From assembly GCA_025934495.1 (NCBI GenBank), contig JAICXY010000019.1, positions 1 through 42,060 of the forward strand: a stretch of DNA of 42,060 nucleotides, written 5' to 3'. The first letter of the stretch is position 1; the number at the start of each line of letters is the position of its first letter. The notes below the pieces were generated by a model. That model saw nothing but the letters and a program-made list of their open reading frames with translations. It had not been told where the DNA came from and made no database searches. Origin of the DNA: Candidatus Nitrosocosmicus sp. (lineage in GTDB: Archaea > Thermoproteota > Nitrososphaeria > Nitrososphaerales > Nitrososphaeraceae). Shown piece after piece: positions 1 to 8,897 of the stretch. Made by a program: the position numbers and the translations under genes.

Positions 1-78
1 ATAGAAGATGGCGTTGATGGAATGGAGGTGTACGCATCAAGCTTTCGAGCGAGATATTCAGCCTGCCATCACCAATAG
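1..78 (+). CDS. 3' end of a gene entering from the left, possibly PHP-domain
   Basis: An open frame runs from the window edge to a TAG at 76-78, 25 codons in all. The start of the peptide (GVDGMEVYASS) resembles the DGxEVYxS stretch of PHP-type metal-dependent phosphoesterases, but the rest does not look like a normal PHP C-terminus, so this may be a truncated end. The segment is visibly richer in G+C than the A+T-rich 260 bases that follow. Too short for a firm assignment. Confidence 0.28.
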   Translation: MEDGVDGMEVYASSFRARYSACHHQ

Positions 79-337
79 CCCAACGCACCTGTTAAATAAA
101 ATAAAAACCGACAGACAGAATGGATAAACAAAATAAAAAAACTATTCACTGTAAAAGCTATAATTAAATATATACTTAAAACCACTAATAATTTATTATT
201 TTATGCGTAAAAGATCTCTTTTATATAATATTGAAAATATTTTTAATGGGATATGATTTTTTGATTGAGTTTGATCGAATTATGTTTTATTTAGAATATT
301 TCATATAATCCTTCATAAAAAAGGTAATGTATTCAAT

Positions 338-1150
338 TTGAGTTCTAATAATCATAAAAAAGAAGTAATGGATTTTATAAAAATATTAGGGTATCAAATT
401 AGATACATAAAGATTAATAATCCCAAATCAAAGGAGACACTCGTTCTTCTCCATGGATTAGGAGCATCAGCAGAACGCTGGTCAGAATTATTACCTTTAT
501 TATCAAATTATAATGTCGTTATACCAGATATAATCGGTTTTGGATACAGTGAAAAGCCATTAATACATTATAATATGGATTTTTTTTTAAAATTTTTAGA
601 TGAATTCTTTTACAAATTAGAAATCAACAAACCCATAGGAATAGGATCATCCTTTGGTGGTCAATTAATACTGGAATATTATTTTAAAAATCCCGATTTT
701 TTTAAAAAAATGATTCTTATATCGCCAGCGGGAACTAATGATAAACCTACACTGGTATTACGACAATATATTTTTTCATCCCTATATCCAACATATGAAA
801 ACACGGAAAGAGCATTTAAAACCATGGCTGCAAAAAACTATAAAGTCAAAGAATCAACAATTAAAGACTTTGTTAATAGGATGAAATTGCCCAATGCAAA
901 ACATTCTTTGATATCTACACTTTTAGCATTAAGAAAAGATACTGACTTTCAATCCAAATTAAAACAGATTGAAATTCCTACTTTAGTTATATGGGGTAGT
1001 GAAGATACTTTTATTCCCGGAGAAAATATAGAATATTTTAAGGGTATTCCACTTGTAGAAACCTGTATTATGGAAGATTGTGGTCATTCACCTTTTGTTG
1101 AAAAACCATTATTGTGTTATAAAATTATAAATACCTTTATTGAATCATAG
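338..1150 (+). CDS. alpha/beta-hydrolase fold protein
   Basis: 270 aa, a full-length small alpha/beta hydrolase, probably a cytoplasmic serine esterase. Visible elements are the oxyanion HG at residues 39-40, the nucleophile elbow GSSFGG at 103-108 with Ser105, the acid in WGSED (Asp223) and the catalytic His in CGHSPF (His250). The start is TTG at 338; an ATG at 368 is an alternative that shortens it by 10 residues. It is followed after 57 bp by the phasin/AbrB gene and faces phaC across the PHA locus. A role in PHA mobilisation (depolymerase or oligomer hydrolase) is inferred only from this neighbourhood. The fold is certain; the substrate is unknown. Confidence 0.85.
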   Translation: MSSNNHKKEVMDFIKILGYQIRYIKINNPKSKETLVLLHGLGASAERWSELLPLLSNYNVVIPDIIGFGYSEKPLIHYNMDFFLKFLDEFFYKLEINKPIGIGSSFGGQLILEYYFKNPDFFKKMILISPAGTNDKPTLVLRQYIFSSLYPTYENTERAFKTMAAKNYKVKESTIKDFVNRMKLPNAKHSLISTLLALRKDTDFQSKLKQIEIPTLVIWGSEDTFIPGENIEYFKGIPLVETCIMEDCGHSPFVEKPLLCYKIINTFIES

Positions 1151-1207
1151 ATGGATACATTGCTAAAATGTTCAACGTTAAAATATTGTTAAAATAAGAT
1201 CATTTTT

Positions 1208-1525
1208 ATGAGTAATGAGAATGAAGAAAATAAAGATATAGATTTTAAGAAATCAATTGAAAAAGCAACAGAATTTCAACAAGATTTATTACGACAATTC
1301 TCTACAATTCAATATAATGCCTTTCAAAATATGTTTTCATCTTTACAAGGTTTTACAAATTATAATGCAATGTTTAAAACCAATGTTCAGACAGGTGGTA
1401 GGATCTCAATACCTGAGGCAGAAAGGCAGGCTTTGGGAATTGAAGAGGGAGACCTTGTACAGGTTATAATAATACCGTTATCAAGAAAAAAGAAAAATAA
1501 TACCACAACCACTACAAGTTCCTAA
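1208..1525 (+). CDS. phasin-like protein with C-terminal SpoVT/AbrB domain
   Basis: 105 aa. Residues 1-58 are helical, with Phe and Gln spaced as in an amphipathic phasin-like helix (FQQDLLRQFSTIQYNAF). Residues 60-92 form an AbrB/MazE-type swapped-hairpin module (GGRISIPEAERQALGIEEGD). The Thr/Asn-rich tail is low complexity. The gene ends 9 bp before the convergent phaC stop. Haloarchaeal PHA operons are known to carry an AbrB-like PhaR regulator beside phasin and phaEC, so a role at the PHA granule surface and/or in PHA gene control is plausible. It has both a granule-binding-like and a DNA-binding-like part, and the sequence does not say which activity dominates. Confidence 0.75.
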   Translation: MSNENEENKDIDFKKSIEKATEFQQDLLRQFSTIQYNAFQNMFSSLQGFTNYNAMFKTNVQTGGRISIPEAERQALGIEEGDLVQVIIIPLSRKKKNNTTTTTSS

Positions 1526-1533
1526 ATAAAGGT

Positions 1534-2622
1534 TTAATGCATTAGAATCCATTTAGTGATTTTTGGCAAAACCATTTTTTGTGAATAACCGCTCGCAACT
1601 AATCCGACATGCCCTGTTGGAAATTTCATTAAACTTTTATCCGGACTCGAAACGAGATCATTGAGAGCAACACTGCAGTCAGGATTAACAAGGTGATCAG
1701 CCTCTGCTACAACATTTAATATCGGGATATTAATACTCGATAAATTTATTTTATTTTCACCGACGATCATTTTATTTTTTGCAAAAAGGTTTTTTTGATA
1801 AATATCTTTGACCCATTGCCTAAATGCATCACCAGCAATTGGGGGGGTATCATATAACCATTTTTCTATCCTTAAAAAGTTTTCAACAAAATTTTCATCT
1901 TCCAAATTGTTAAATAGATTTAAATATTTATTTACACCCTGTTTGAAAGGTTTGAGTGATGCAAAAACTAGATATAGCATCTCATAAGGAAAATTGTCGT
2001 GGTAAGACAATACTTTATCAATATCCATAAATTTTGCCATATTTTTTATTACAGATTTGTCTTTGTCGGTATTAACAATGGGTGCGATGGTAATTAAATT
2101 TCTAATATTTTTTTGATAAATAGAAGTATACATCAAAGACATTGTACCACCCATGCAATATCCCTGTAAAGAAATCTGTTTTACATTCTCAATACTCTTA
2201 ATTTGTTCAACGCATTCATAAATAAATAAATTAACATAATCATCTATAGTGATATATTTATCTAACTTTGATGGTGGTTTCCAATCTAATAAATAAACAT
2301 TCATACCTTGTTCAAGGAGATTTTTTACCCAGCTTTTGTTTTGTTGCAAATCAAAAATATATGATTTATTTATTAATGCATAAACTATCAACAAAGGAGG
2401 TTCATAAACTTGCTCTTTGATAGGCTTGTAATGTAATAAGCGGTAAAGAGGCGTTTCCTTTATTATTTCATATTCCGTTATTCCGGTTTTTATATTTTCA
2501 ATATTTGATAATAATTTTTTTATTTTGTTTGCTTTTATTAAATTATCTGGATCTTTAATAAAATTAAAATAATCTTTCATTAAATAGTCTATTAAAATTT
2601 TATTATTCATTTTTTTCCTCAT
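1534..2622 (-). CDS. phaC: class III polyhydroxyalkanoate synthase, catalytic subunit PhaC
   Basis: 362 aa, the usual length for class III PhaC (about 355 aa). The enzyme polymerises (R)-3-hydroxyacyl-CoA into PHA and acts with PhaE at the granule surface. The catalytic triad is readable: Cys156 in the lipase-like box GYCMGG (154-159), Asp309 in VAEADH and His338 in PTGHVG. The first Met lies inside the 3' end of phaE (20-bp overlap), and Met5 would still overlap by 8 bp. This is the tight coupling expected for phaE-phaC. Triad, length and partner all agree, so the assignment is firm. Confidence 0.93.
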   Translation of the reverse strand: MRKKMNNKILIDYLMKDYFNFIKDPDNLIKANKIKKLLSNIENIKTGITEYEIIKETPLYRLLHYKPIKEQVYEPPLLIVYALINKSYIFDLQQNKSWVKNLLEQGMNVYLLDWKPPSKLDKYITIDDYVNLFIYECVEQIKSIENVKQISLQGYCMGGTMSLMYTSIYQKNIRNLITIAPIVNTDKDKSVIKNMAKFMDIDKVLSYHDNFPYEMLYLVFASLKPFKQGVNKYLNLFNNLEDENFVENFLRIEKWLYDTPPIAGDAFRQWVKDIYQKNLFAKNKMIVGENKINLSSINIPILNVVAEADHLVNPDCSVALNDLVSSPDKSLMKFPTGHVGLVASGYSQKMVLPKITKWILMH

Positions 2623-3205
2623 TTAATTTTTTTTTTATTTCCAAAGACAGTTTTTTTATTTCATAAAGATTGTAAAATAATTGATCCTTTTCTTCTTTGG
2701 ATAATTGTTGCTGAGACGAGTTAAATAAAAGAGGATTTGAATCAAAAAATCTTTGATAACTTTTTGTAAGATCTATAAGTGAATTTGCCAAGTTATTATA
2801 TGTTATAGAAAATTCTGGTGATTCAAACAATGATGAAAATACATCTTCAAATGTGTTTATTATCAGTTTTCTGTACTCGTCAGCCGTTCTTTCTTTTGTA
2901 GAAGAAGAAGAAGAAACTTTATTTATTGCAGTAAAATAGGCCTTTATCATTGACGTTAAATAATAATTTAGATTTGATTGATACCGTAATAATAAATTAC
3001 CATGTTCTCGCAAAGTCCTTAAATTAATATTTGGATCATTCATCAAAGATGTTAGAGGACCGAATGCAGTAATATTATTTAATTCGGTCATTTGTTTAAA
3101 AAAGGTTTCAATTATAGATTTAAATCCGTCATTGTAGGGCATCTTTTCTTTATTGTTTTCTCCCACTGTTTCCTCTTCTCTAACATTATTACCATTTAAT
3201 TGCAA
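2603..3205 (-). CDS. phaE: class III PHA synthase subunit PhaE-like
   Basis: 200 aa, almost entirely helical, charged and without transmembrane segments. The C-terminus (LYEIKKLSLEIKKKL) matches the amphipathic YEIKK helix by which class III PhaE subunits engage PhaC. The gene lies directly upstream of phaC with a 20-bp overlap, and archaeal PhaE proteins are very divergent, so context carries much of the call. A Ser run (residues ~97-101) is low complexity. The start is ATG at 3205; a TATA-like A+T stretch lies in the 140-bp spacer before the tRNA gene. PhaE is required for PhaC activity and granule formation in this class. Confidence 0.8.
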   Translation of the reverse strand: MQLNGNNVREEETVGENNKEKMPYNDGFKSIIETFFKQMTELNNITAFGPLTSLMNDPNINLRTLREHGNLLLRYQSNLNYYLTSMIKAYFTAINKVSSSSSTKERTADEYRKLIINTFEDVFSSLFESPEFSITYNNLANSLIDLTKSYQRFFDSNPLLFNSSQQQLSKEEKDQLFYNLYEIKKLSLEIKKKLNEEKNE

Positions 3206-3347
3206 ATACTAGTTCACCCCGTTGCAATATTGTTCGTTATTATAATAGATATTATTGACAATAAATATATTTATTCTATATCAATATTTAACTCTTTTAT
3301 AATAGAAACTAACAATTTTATAAGGTAAATGTATCAAGGAGGTCTAA

Positions 3348-3436
3348 GGGTCCGTAGCTCAGCATGGATAGAGCGCCTGCCTTCTATCTTTAAGGAAGTT
3401 AGCCGGAAGTCGAGGGATCGAAGCCCTCCGGGCCCG
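3348..3436 (+). tRNA. tRNA-Arg(TCT) with a 14-nt intron
   Basis: The acceptor stem GGGTCCG pairs with CGGGCCC (one G-U at 4:69), followed by discriminator G. The D arm is GCTC/GAGC and the T stem GAGGG/CCCTC. The anticodon loop is interrupted: exon 1 ends CTTCTA (3386), exon 2 begins AGCCGG (3401), and splicing gives loop CTTCTAA with anticodon TCT. The intron 3387-3400 fits an archaeal bulge-helix-bulge: CTTC (3381-3384) pairs with GAAG (3395-3398), flanked by three-base bulges TAT and TTA. Mature length is 75 nt. Oddities are a T-C mismatch at 29:41 in the anticodon stem and A instead of T at position 54 of the T loop. The 3' end doubles as the attachment site of the element downstream. Confidence 0.85.
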
Positions 3437-3438
3437 TT
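3421..3438 (+). repeat. left attachment site, overlapping the tRNA-Arg 3' end
   Basis: The 18 bases AAGCCCTCCGGGCCCGTT cover the end of the T loop, the 3' T stem, the acceptor strand and discriminator of tRNA-Arg, plus GTT-side flank. The identical 18-mer occurs at 33633-33650 in the same orientation. Integration into tRNA 3' ends, keeping the tRNA intact on one side and leaving a 3' fragment on the other, is the classic outcome of tyrosine-recombinase elements. Confidence 0.85.
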
Positions 3439-3496
3439 AATCATACGGGTTCAAATAATTTACCAGATAAAATAACAAGAGGAAGAAGGAGACAGG

Positions 3497-4795
3497 ATGC
3501 CTGCTAAACTAACTACTACTATCAATAATATCAATAAAAAAGTTCAAAGTGATATCAATAGAGACCTTATAGCAGAATTCTATAACTATCTAACAAGTAT
3601 TGATACTTCAGAAAGTTATCAAAACGGTCTCCTGAAGGTCATAATCAGGTTTGCAGAGTATCTCGGACCAAACGTCACCTTTTATCAAATCCAAAATAAA
3701 GAACACATATTAAAATTCCTAGATTTGAAGAAGAAAATAGAATCTGAAGATCCCGACAAAAAATGGATAACTACATGGAATGATTATTTATGGAGAATAA
3801 AATACTTCTATAGATGGTTACACAACTCTAAAGAAAAAGGTGTGAATGGGAGGTCGCTCGATAGCTGGATCACACCTTCTTTTATCAATATCAAGATGAA
3901 AAGAACAAAAAGATTAAGCCCATATCTAGAAACTGAAATCTGGGATAGAGATGAATTATTCACCATTATAAAATATGAGCAATATAAAAGAAATAAGGCA
4001 GTATTAGCTCTGTTATGGGACTTGGATGCAAGGCCACATGAAGTGGCTTTACTTCAAATTAAACATATACGATTGAAGGAAAAATACGGAGAGGGTGAAA
4101 TTCCTCATGAAGCCAAGACTGGCAGTGGTCCAGTATTACTTACTTTTTCTTTTCCTTATTTACGAGATTGGTTAAACGAACACCCGTTTAAAAACGAACC
4201 CCAGGCAAGACTTATCTGCAATCTTTTAACTGGTGCTCCAATTAGAGCAGATCAAATAAATGAAATTATGAAACAACTAAAAAAGAGAATCGAACGATTG
4301 TTAGAAAATGACCAGATTATAGACAATCAAGAAAAGAAAAGACTCGAGTATTTATTAAAAACAAAAAAGTGGAATCCATATTGCATAAGGCACTCTGCAA
4401 TAACTGCAGATTCAGATTATCTTCCAGAATATGCACTCAAGAAAAAAGTTAGATGGTCCATGAACTCAAAGCAGGGCTCTCGCTACATCAAAAAAAGAAT
4501 GGGCAATGAATTAAAAAACAAGATACTGGAATATAATGGAATTTCTGTAGATCCACTAAAAAAACAAAAACCAACTGTTTCTAATTGTCCCAGGTGCGAT
4601 CTTGTAAATGCACTTGAGAATAAATACTGTTCAAAATGCAGTTATCCACTATCTCCGGAAGCATTCGATCAAATAAAACAGGATGAAGAAAAACGGTTTA
4701 TAGAATTGGAGAAAAAGTATACAGAGAAGTTAACAATTATGGAAAATAAAATAGAGAGACTATTGATCAAAGTAGATCTCCAAAAGTTGATGTAA
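3497..4795 (+). CDS. tyrosine recombinase/integrase with C-terminal zinc ribbon
   Basis: 432 aa. Residues ~20-135 form a SAM-like core-binding domain. The catalytic domain shows Arg179 in DARPHEVALL, Lys207 in HEAKTGSG, Arg298-His299 in PYCIRHSAIT, Trp320 in the His/Trp position and Tyr330 in GSRYIKK as nucleophile. A CPRC...CSKC zinc ribbon (Cys364, 367, 378, 381) and a coiled-coil tail follow; integrases with such tails are known in archaeal elements. ATG at 3497 is preceded by a purine-rich GGAAGAAGGAGA stretch. It lies immediately inside the left att site and is the obvious enzyme for integration and excision of the 30-kb element. Confidence 0.93.
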   Translation: MPAKLTTTINNINKKVQSDINRDLIAEFYNYLTSIDTSESYQNGLLKVIIRFAEYLGPNVTFYQIQNKEHILKFLDLKKKIESEDPDKKWITTWNDYLWRIKYFYRWLHNSKEKGVNGRSLDSWITPSFINIKMKRTKRLSPYLETEIWDRDELFTIIKYEQYKRNKAVLALLWDLDARPHEVALLQIKHIRLKEKYGEGEIPHEAKTGSGPVLLTFSFPYLRDWLNEHPFKNEPQARLICNLLTGAPIRADQINEIMKQLKKRIERLLENDQIIDNQEKKRLEYLLKTKKWNPYCIRHSAITADSDYLPEYALKKKVRWSMNSKQGSRYIKKRMGNELKNKILEYNGISVDPLKKQKPTVSNCPRCDLVNALENKYCSKCSYPLSPEAFDQIKQDEEKRFIELEKKYTEKLTIMENKIERLLIKVDLQKLM

Positions 4796-5297
4796 TCCCT
4801 ATTTTTCGATATGACATTCTAGCAACCGTATTGCAAAATATGCTTTATATTGATAAACAGTAGCCAACCTATTTGAAATACTTATTTTGTTTATCCTATC
4901 ACGCCATTTTCTGGCACATGCCTTATATTACCAAGACGATTTCCTGGTATGTCGATAATATTGTAGATGTTTGGAATTAAATTACTATTATGTTTTCCTA
5001 ATCATTATTTGCGGTGGGAACATAATTTTCAAGACAATTTTATAATAAAAGAAGGTTTATTCACCCTATAAGTATATATAGAAGGCAAAAGTCAATAATC
5101 TAATTGCGATAGTTATAATTTATCATAAATTATCATGAGCTTTTTACCTATATTCGCCTATTTCTTTATATATATGGATCTTTTGATCATCGCCTATACA
5201 CAAAAAGGTTTATATTGATCCTTTTCATATTTAAACATGTAATTAGTCTGTAAAAATCAATAGGCTTTAAGTATGAGCGTTAGCTATAACTATACAA
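4796..5297 (+). other. noncoding region after the integrase, with a palindrome at 5115-5133
   Basis: No convincing gene. A perfect 19-bp palindrome, ATAATTTAT-C-ATAAATTAT, sits at 5115-5133. A TCGCCTAT direct repeat flanks an A+T stretch around 5150-5200, and a TATA-like box (GGTTTATATTGATCC) follows at about 5208. These could be regulatory or recombination-factor sites of the element, but nothing in the sequence proves it. Confidence 0.3.
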
Positions 5298-5585
5298 ATG
5301 TTACAGTTAGAAAATAGAAAAAAGTTTTATTATAAAAACTGCACCAACGGAAATAATTGCCATATTCAAAAGACCATAAATATATCCTCATATTCTGAAA
5401 GTAAATATAACATTATCTGTGTTCTTGAAAAAACTATACATAAAATATATGCATTTTTTATGCATTATAAAACGAAAAAGAATAGTTCAATGTATTTTCG
5501 GAATATTAACACTATAAAGAGGTCTGCTGATTCGGTCTCGCAAACTTTCATCAGCAAACCACAAGTTCACTAGGTGCTTAACCCT

Positions 5586-5819
5586 ATGAGCTCGGATAAA
5601 ATAAACAGAATCCAAGAATATAAAGCCTGTGTTGCAAGGGATTGCAGGAATCAGGCCGGATATCAGTTAAAAATATTTTTTGCAAAGAATCCTGGTTGGT
5701 TCTGTGGTTCATGCAAGAGATACTTTCAAGAAGAGGGATTGCTGATTTCAATTTTGCAATCAATTGAAAGATCAGAAGGAAAGGATGAGGCTTGCAATGT
5801 ATCTATCGGAAAAGATTGA
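5586..5819 (+). CDS. small four-cysteine protein, probable zinc-binding, unknown function
   Basis: 77 aa from ATG 5586; an in-frame GTG at 5574 would add four residues. The pattern CVARDC ... WFCGSCKRYF supplies two Cys pairs (CX4C and CX2C) about 30 residues apart, as in a small treble-clef or zinc-ribbon fold. The C-terminal part is helical. It precedes, and slightly overlaps, another small frame that in turn overlaps the winged-helix gene, so the three may be co-transcribed near the integrase end of the element. I do not recognise the family; nucleic-acid binding is a guess from fold type. Confidence 0.55.
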   Translation: MSSDKINRIQEYKACVARDCRNQAGYQLKIFFAKNPGWFCGSCKRYFQEEGLLISILQSIERSEGKDEACNVSIGKD

Positions 5820-6237
5820 AGAAATAATGTTTGTAATAGGGGAAAATTTTGTATACAAGTCTGTACACCATCTTAATCCAACTATAGAAAATAATTCTTT
5901 TGAGCATTTACATACTTCTTCATCTTTCCAAGGGCTATTCAGATATATTCGATTCTCAAATGCATTTCATGGTTCAAACTACCAAAAAGGTAACCTGAAC
6001 CATTCGTTCTACTACAAATGCAGAGAAAAAATAAAAATTACAGATTTACAAAAAATAAATTCAAATACTTATATATCAAAAGTTGTTGGATACTCATATT
6101 TTGAGCGTCGATTAAGCAAGAAATACCATTTCAATAACCCTAATTCAATTCTATTTCCATCAAGTTTTCTAAAAAATGATAGTGTCGTTTGGCTACACAA
6201 CAATTTAAACAAAAAAAGGTATCTTCAATGGTCATAG
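5785..6237 (+). CDS. hypothetical protein, uncertain
   Basis: About 150 aa from ATG 5785 (or ATG 5797), rich in Asn, Ser, Tyr, Phe and His, with no recognised motif. In its favour, it starts inside the end of the four-Cys gene and its stop (6235-6237) overlaps the ATG (6228) of the next gene by 10 bp, an arrangement typical of translational coupling. Against it are the unremarkable composition and the lack of any known fold. It may be a chance frame in A+T-rich DNA. Confidence 0.35.
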   Translation: MRLAMYLSEKIEEIMFVIGENFVYKSVHHLNPTIENNSFEHLHTSSSFQGLFRYIRFSNAFHGSNYQKGNLNHSFYYKCREKIKITDLQKINSNTYISKVVGYSYFERRLSKKYHFNNPNSILFPSSFLKNDSVVWLHNNLNKKRYLQWS

Positions 6238-7418
6238 AGGTTAACAAAATTAATGCTGTCAATAATTCTTCATCCTCTTCCCCTTCACCTTCCCTCTCCC
6301 CTAATGCCTCTGATTCTTCATCGGCAATTCCCCAATCTGTTGATGCTTCAATATTAGAGGATGCTGGAGAGGCATTAAAACACTGGGAATCAGATTTCAA
6401 CAAAAAACTTACTCCAAAATTAAGAAAAATAGCGATTGAAGCTTATATTATACACTATAGTAAAAATAGAGGAATCAGAAGGGAAGATCTAGTTGGTAGA
6501 CTTGGATATTCTTCCACATATGCTAAAAAAATCATGTATGAGTGTAAAAATAATAAACTTTTAACCCCTTTAGAAGGACACAAACAAGGCAGGTTCAAAG
6601 AATACTTTTTACCTACAGAAATTGATAGATTTATAGAAAAACAATCAAGTAATGGCAAAAAAGGAGAATCATTAGATCATTCTCAACTCAGTGTTATTCA
6701 GATCCTAATTAATGAGATTACTGGAAGAAAACCAACGTTTCATAAATTAATGATACATGTAATGATGGACCACACGGATGATTTTCCTTGGGAAGATGGA
6801 GATAATGATTGCACAGGGTTTGGAAAAGATTATAATCTGCTGACAAAAGAAAATGGATGGATAGTAAAAAGTCAAAAAAACAAAGCAAAAGTAAAGTCCT
6901 TTAAATTAGAGAATAAACGCAGCTGCACTATACAAGTTTATCCAAATGGAAAATTAATTGTTATTTTAGAATGCTCCTATAGACCTTTTAAACTACATGA
7001 AACTGATGGTTGCAGAGAGTTCTTTGGAAGTATAGGCAAAATTGAATTAATCTTAAGTCAACAATTTCGACAGCATTCAATTGTACCTCCACATGGAGAA
7101 TGGTTATTAAAAGAATATGATCGCGATATTACTATACCAGAATCAGAATTAATAGAAAAATATCCTTATATCACACAATGGTATAGCAAGGAAGGAATTA
7201 AAATAAAGGCAGTTGGCCATGTTTTTCAGGCTTATGGCAAGATCATGCCAATATGTGGCAAGTGTTTGAGGTTCGAAGAAAATGTTAGTATCAAGGATGA
7301 TATACCATTGGAGCAAGGAATTAAAGATGCTATCAAGAAGCCTTTTGCAATAGTTACTGCATTTGAACTTTTAAAAAATAAAAATAATGATAAAACAACC
7401 ACTGCAGATGTTGCATGA
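6228..7418 (+). CDS. winged-helix-like protein of unknown family, copy 1
   Basis: 396 aa from ATG 6228; an upstream in-frame TTG (6189) would add a poorly conserved 13 residues. After a Ser/Pro-rich linker come a predicted helix-turn-helix (residues ~60-115: RREDLVGRLGYSSTYAKKIMYE, then a Gly/Lys wing) and a C-terminal domain of ~200 residues with motifs RSCTIQVYPNG, PFKLHETDG, VPPHGEW and AVGHVFQAYGK. The next gene is a full-length paralog sharing all of these blocks, which argues for a real conserved family. Position near the integrase suggests an element regulator, replication or partition factor; none of these can be proven. No enzymatic signature seen. Confidence 0.68.
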   Translation: MVIEVNKINAVNNSSSSSPSPSLSPNASDSSSAIPQSVDASILEDAGEALKHWESDFNKKLTPKLRKIAIEAYIIHYSKNRGIRREDLVGRLGYSSTYAKKIMYECKNNKLLTPLEGHKQGRFKEYFLPTEIDRFIEKQSSNGKKGESLDHSQLSVIQILINEITGRKPTFHKLMIHVMMDHTDDFPWEDGDNDCTGFGKDYNLLTKENGWIVKSQKNKAKVKSFKLENKRSCTIQVYPNGKLIVILECSYRPFKLHETDGCREFFGSIGKIELILSQQFRQHSIVPPHGEWLLKEYDRDITIPESELIEKYPYITQWYSKEGIKIKAVGHVFQAYGKIMPICGKCLRFEENVSIKDDIPLEQGIKDAIKKPFAIVTAFELLKNKNNDKTTTADVA

Positions 7419-7466
7419 CGATAGTAGCAAAAGAGATGCAATTAGAGAAAAACAACAAAATTCATT

Positions 7467-8666
7467 TTGCTTTACCTAGAGCAATGTAAATCACATACCA
7501 TTTCTAAAAGCCACCTTAATAATAATGCAGTAGTTGAAGGTAGCAGTGGTAGTTCTTATGATTATGATGTAATCAAAACTTCGGACGATTCGGAAATGCT
7601 AGTCAGAGATTTAGAGACCAGGCATCTACGTCGTCTTCAAATGAAAAAACTTCCACCGCAAGCAAGGCATATTCTACATCTGGCTGCATCGCGTCACATT
7701 AAAGAAGGTAAAGGCATAACTGTTGAGGACCTTGAAAAGTTAGGATTTAGAAAGGATAATGCAGAAAAGAAGATATTCGATGCCAAAAAGGATGGATTGC
7801 TTATACCAGGGAATATTAGAAAGGGCAAACAAAAACAATACTACCTATCAAATTACAAGTATATAATAGATGAGAGAGATAAGAGGAAGAATAAGGACGA
7901 GTATAAGGATATAACTGCTGCTGCTGATAAGGATATTACTCTTCAGTTACTTCAACTGCTCTCAAATAGAAAATATACATATCATAACATACATCTAGAA
8001 ACAAATCTTTGCTACGATGATGACTATGAACTGTTAGAATGGGATGTTCAAAGTTCCTATAATAAACAAAAGGTAATGGCGTTCAATCTTGAATCAAATC
8101 GTAAATGCAGTATTATTGTTTCACCCACTAAAACAACTAGTATCTCTTTTCAATGTACTCTAGACCCATTCCAGCTTCATACACCATCAGGGTTGATAGA
8201 CTTCATTGGCTCTTGTGGTCAGGCCTCGAATGTACTGCAATCGACAGCAAAAAATAGATTGAATGTTGTTCCACCTATTGCTTAATGGTACTTTACTCAG
8301 TTTGATTATAACAAGGATATCCCTACAAATAATAAAAGTCCTACAGTATTAAGTTGGTCTCCTGCATATGGACGATTAAAAGTGGCGCATCTAGGAACCA
8401 TTTTTCAGGCTTATCCAAAAGGTCTTCCAGAACTTGGAGACTGTGCAAGATTTGAAGGTCATTATAGTACCAAGGAAAAGAAGTTAAAAGATGTAATTCC
8501 AGATATTATTGATTGGGATAATGGCGATGGCGATGGCGATGGCACAGAAAAAGAAGGAGATGAAAAGAAAGGAAAAAAGTCACCATTTGTAACCGCTGAA
8601 GACTTGCTAAAGAAAGCGAAAGAAAATGTAGAAACTGAAGATGAAAACCGTATTTCGGATAATTAG
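7467..8666 (+). pseudogene. winged-helix-like protein, copy 2, interrupted by one in-frame TAA
   Basis: Colinear with the preceding gene: wHTH block (VEDLEKLGFRKDNAEKKIFD), then RKCSIIVSP, PFQLHTPSG and VVPP. At 8283-8285 a TAA replaces the residue corresponding to Glu in VPPHGEW of copy 1. The same frame then continues without a shift through WYFTQFDYNKDI and HLGTIFQAYPKG to 8666, again matching copy 1. The second half could start on its own at GTG 8382, but this is unlikely to give a functional protein. A single GAA-to-TAA change explains the break. The TTG start at 7467 is uncertain. Confidence 0.75.
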
Positions 8667-8682
8667 TTAGTATCATGACCGT

Positions 8683-8883
8683 GATTCACTTACAGTGTAT
8701 ATTGGTGAAAGATTTGAAATGACATGGGAAGATGGATTAAAGTTATTTTGAATCTATTCAAAGGATTATATGAATAAAAAAAAGATGAGGATAAGAAAAG
8801 AAACGCAGGAATATCCTAACAAGTCTCTAGAGGAAGCATTTATGGATAAATTATCATCAATAGAAGAAGAAGGTGAAGGCTAG
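8683..8883 (+). pseudogene. degenerate copy of the GERFEMTWEDG family
   Basis: The frame reads DSLTVYIGERFEMTW, then EDGLKLF, a TGA at 8749-8751 and IYSKDYMNKKKMRIRKE through EEAFMDK to TAG at 8881. It matches the 84-aa protein at 26115-26369 almost residue for residue; the TGA stands where that copy has CGA (Arg). A third partial copy lies at 35070-35171. Function unknown. Confidence 0.65.
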
Positions 8884-8897
8884 GACTGCCTAATGTT

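Noticed and set aside
3348-3436. Class II tRNA (Ser/Leu) with a long variable arm
   Set aside because: The extra bases lie in the anticodon loop and form a bulge-helix-bulge; after removal the variable loop is 5 nt and the anticodon is TCT.
5298-5573. 91-aa open frame before the four-Cys gene
   Set aside because: Composition is that of random A+T-rich DNA, with no motif, no homolog in the window and no convincing start signal.
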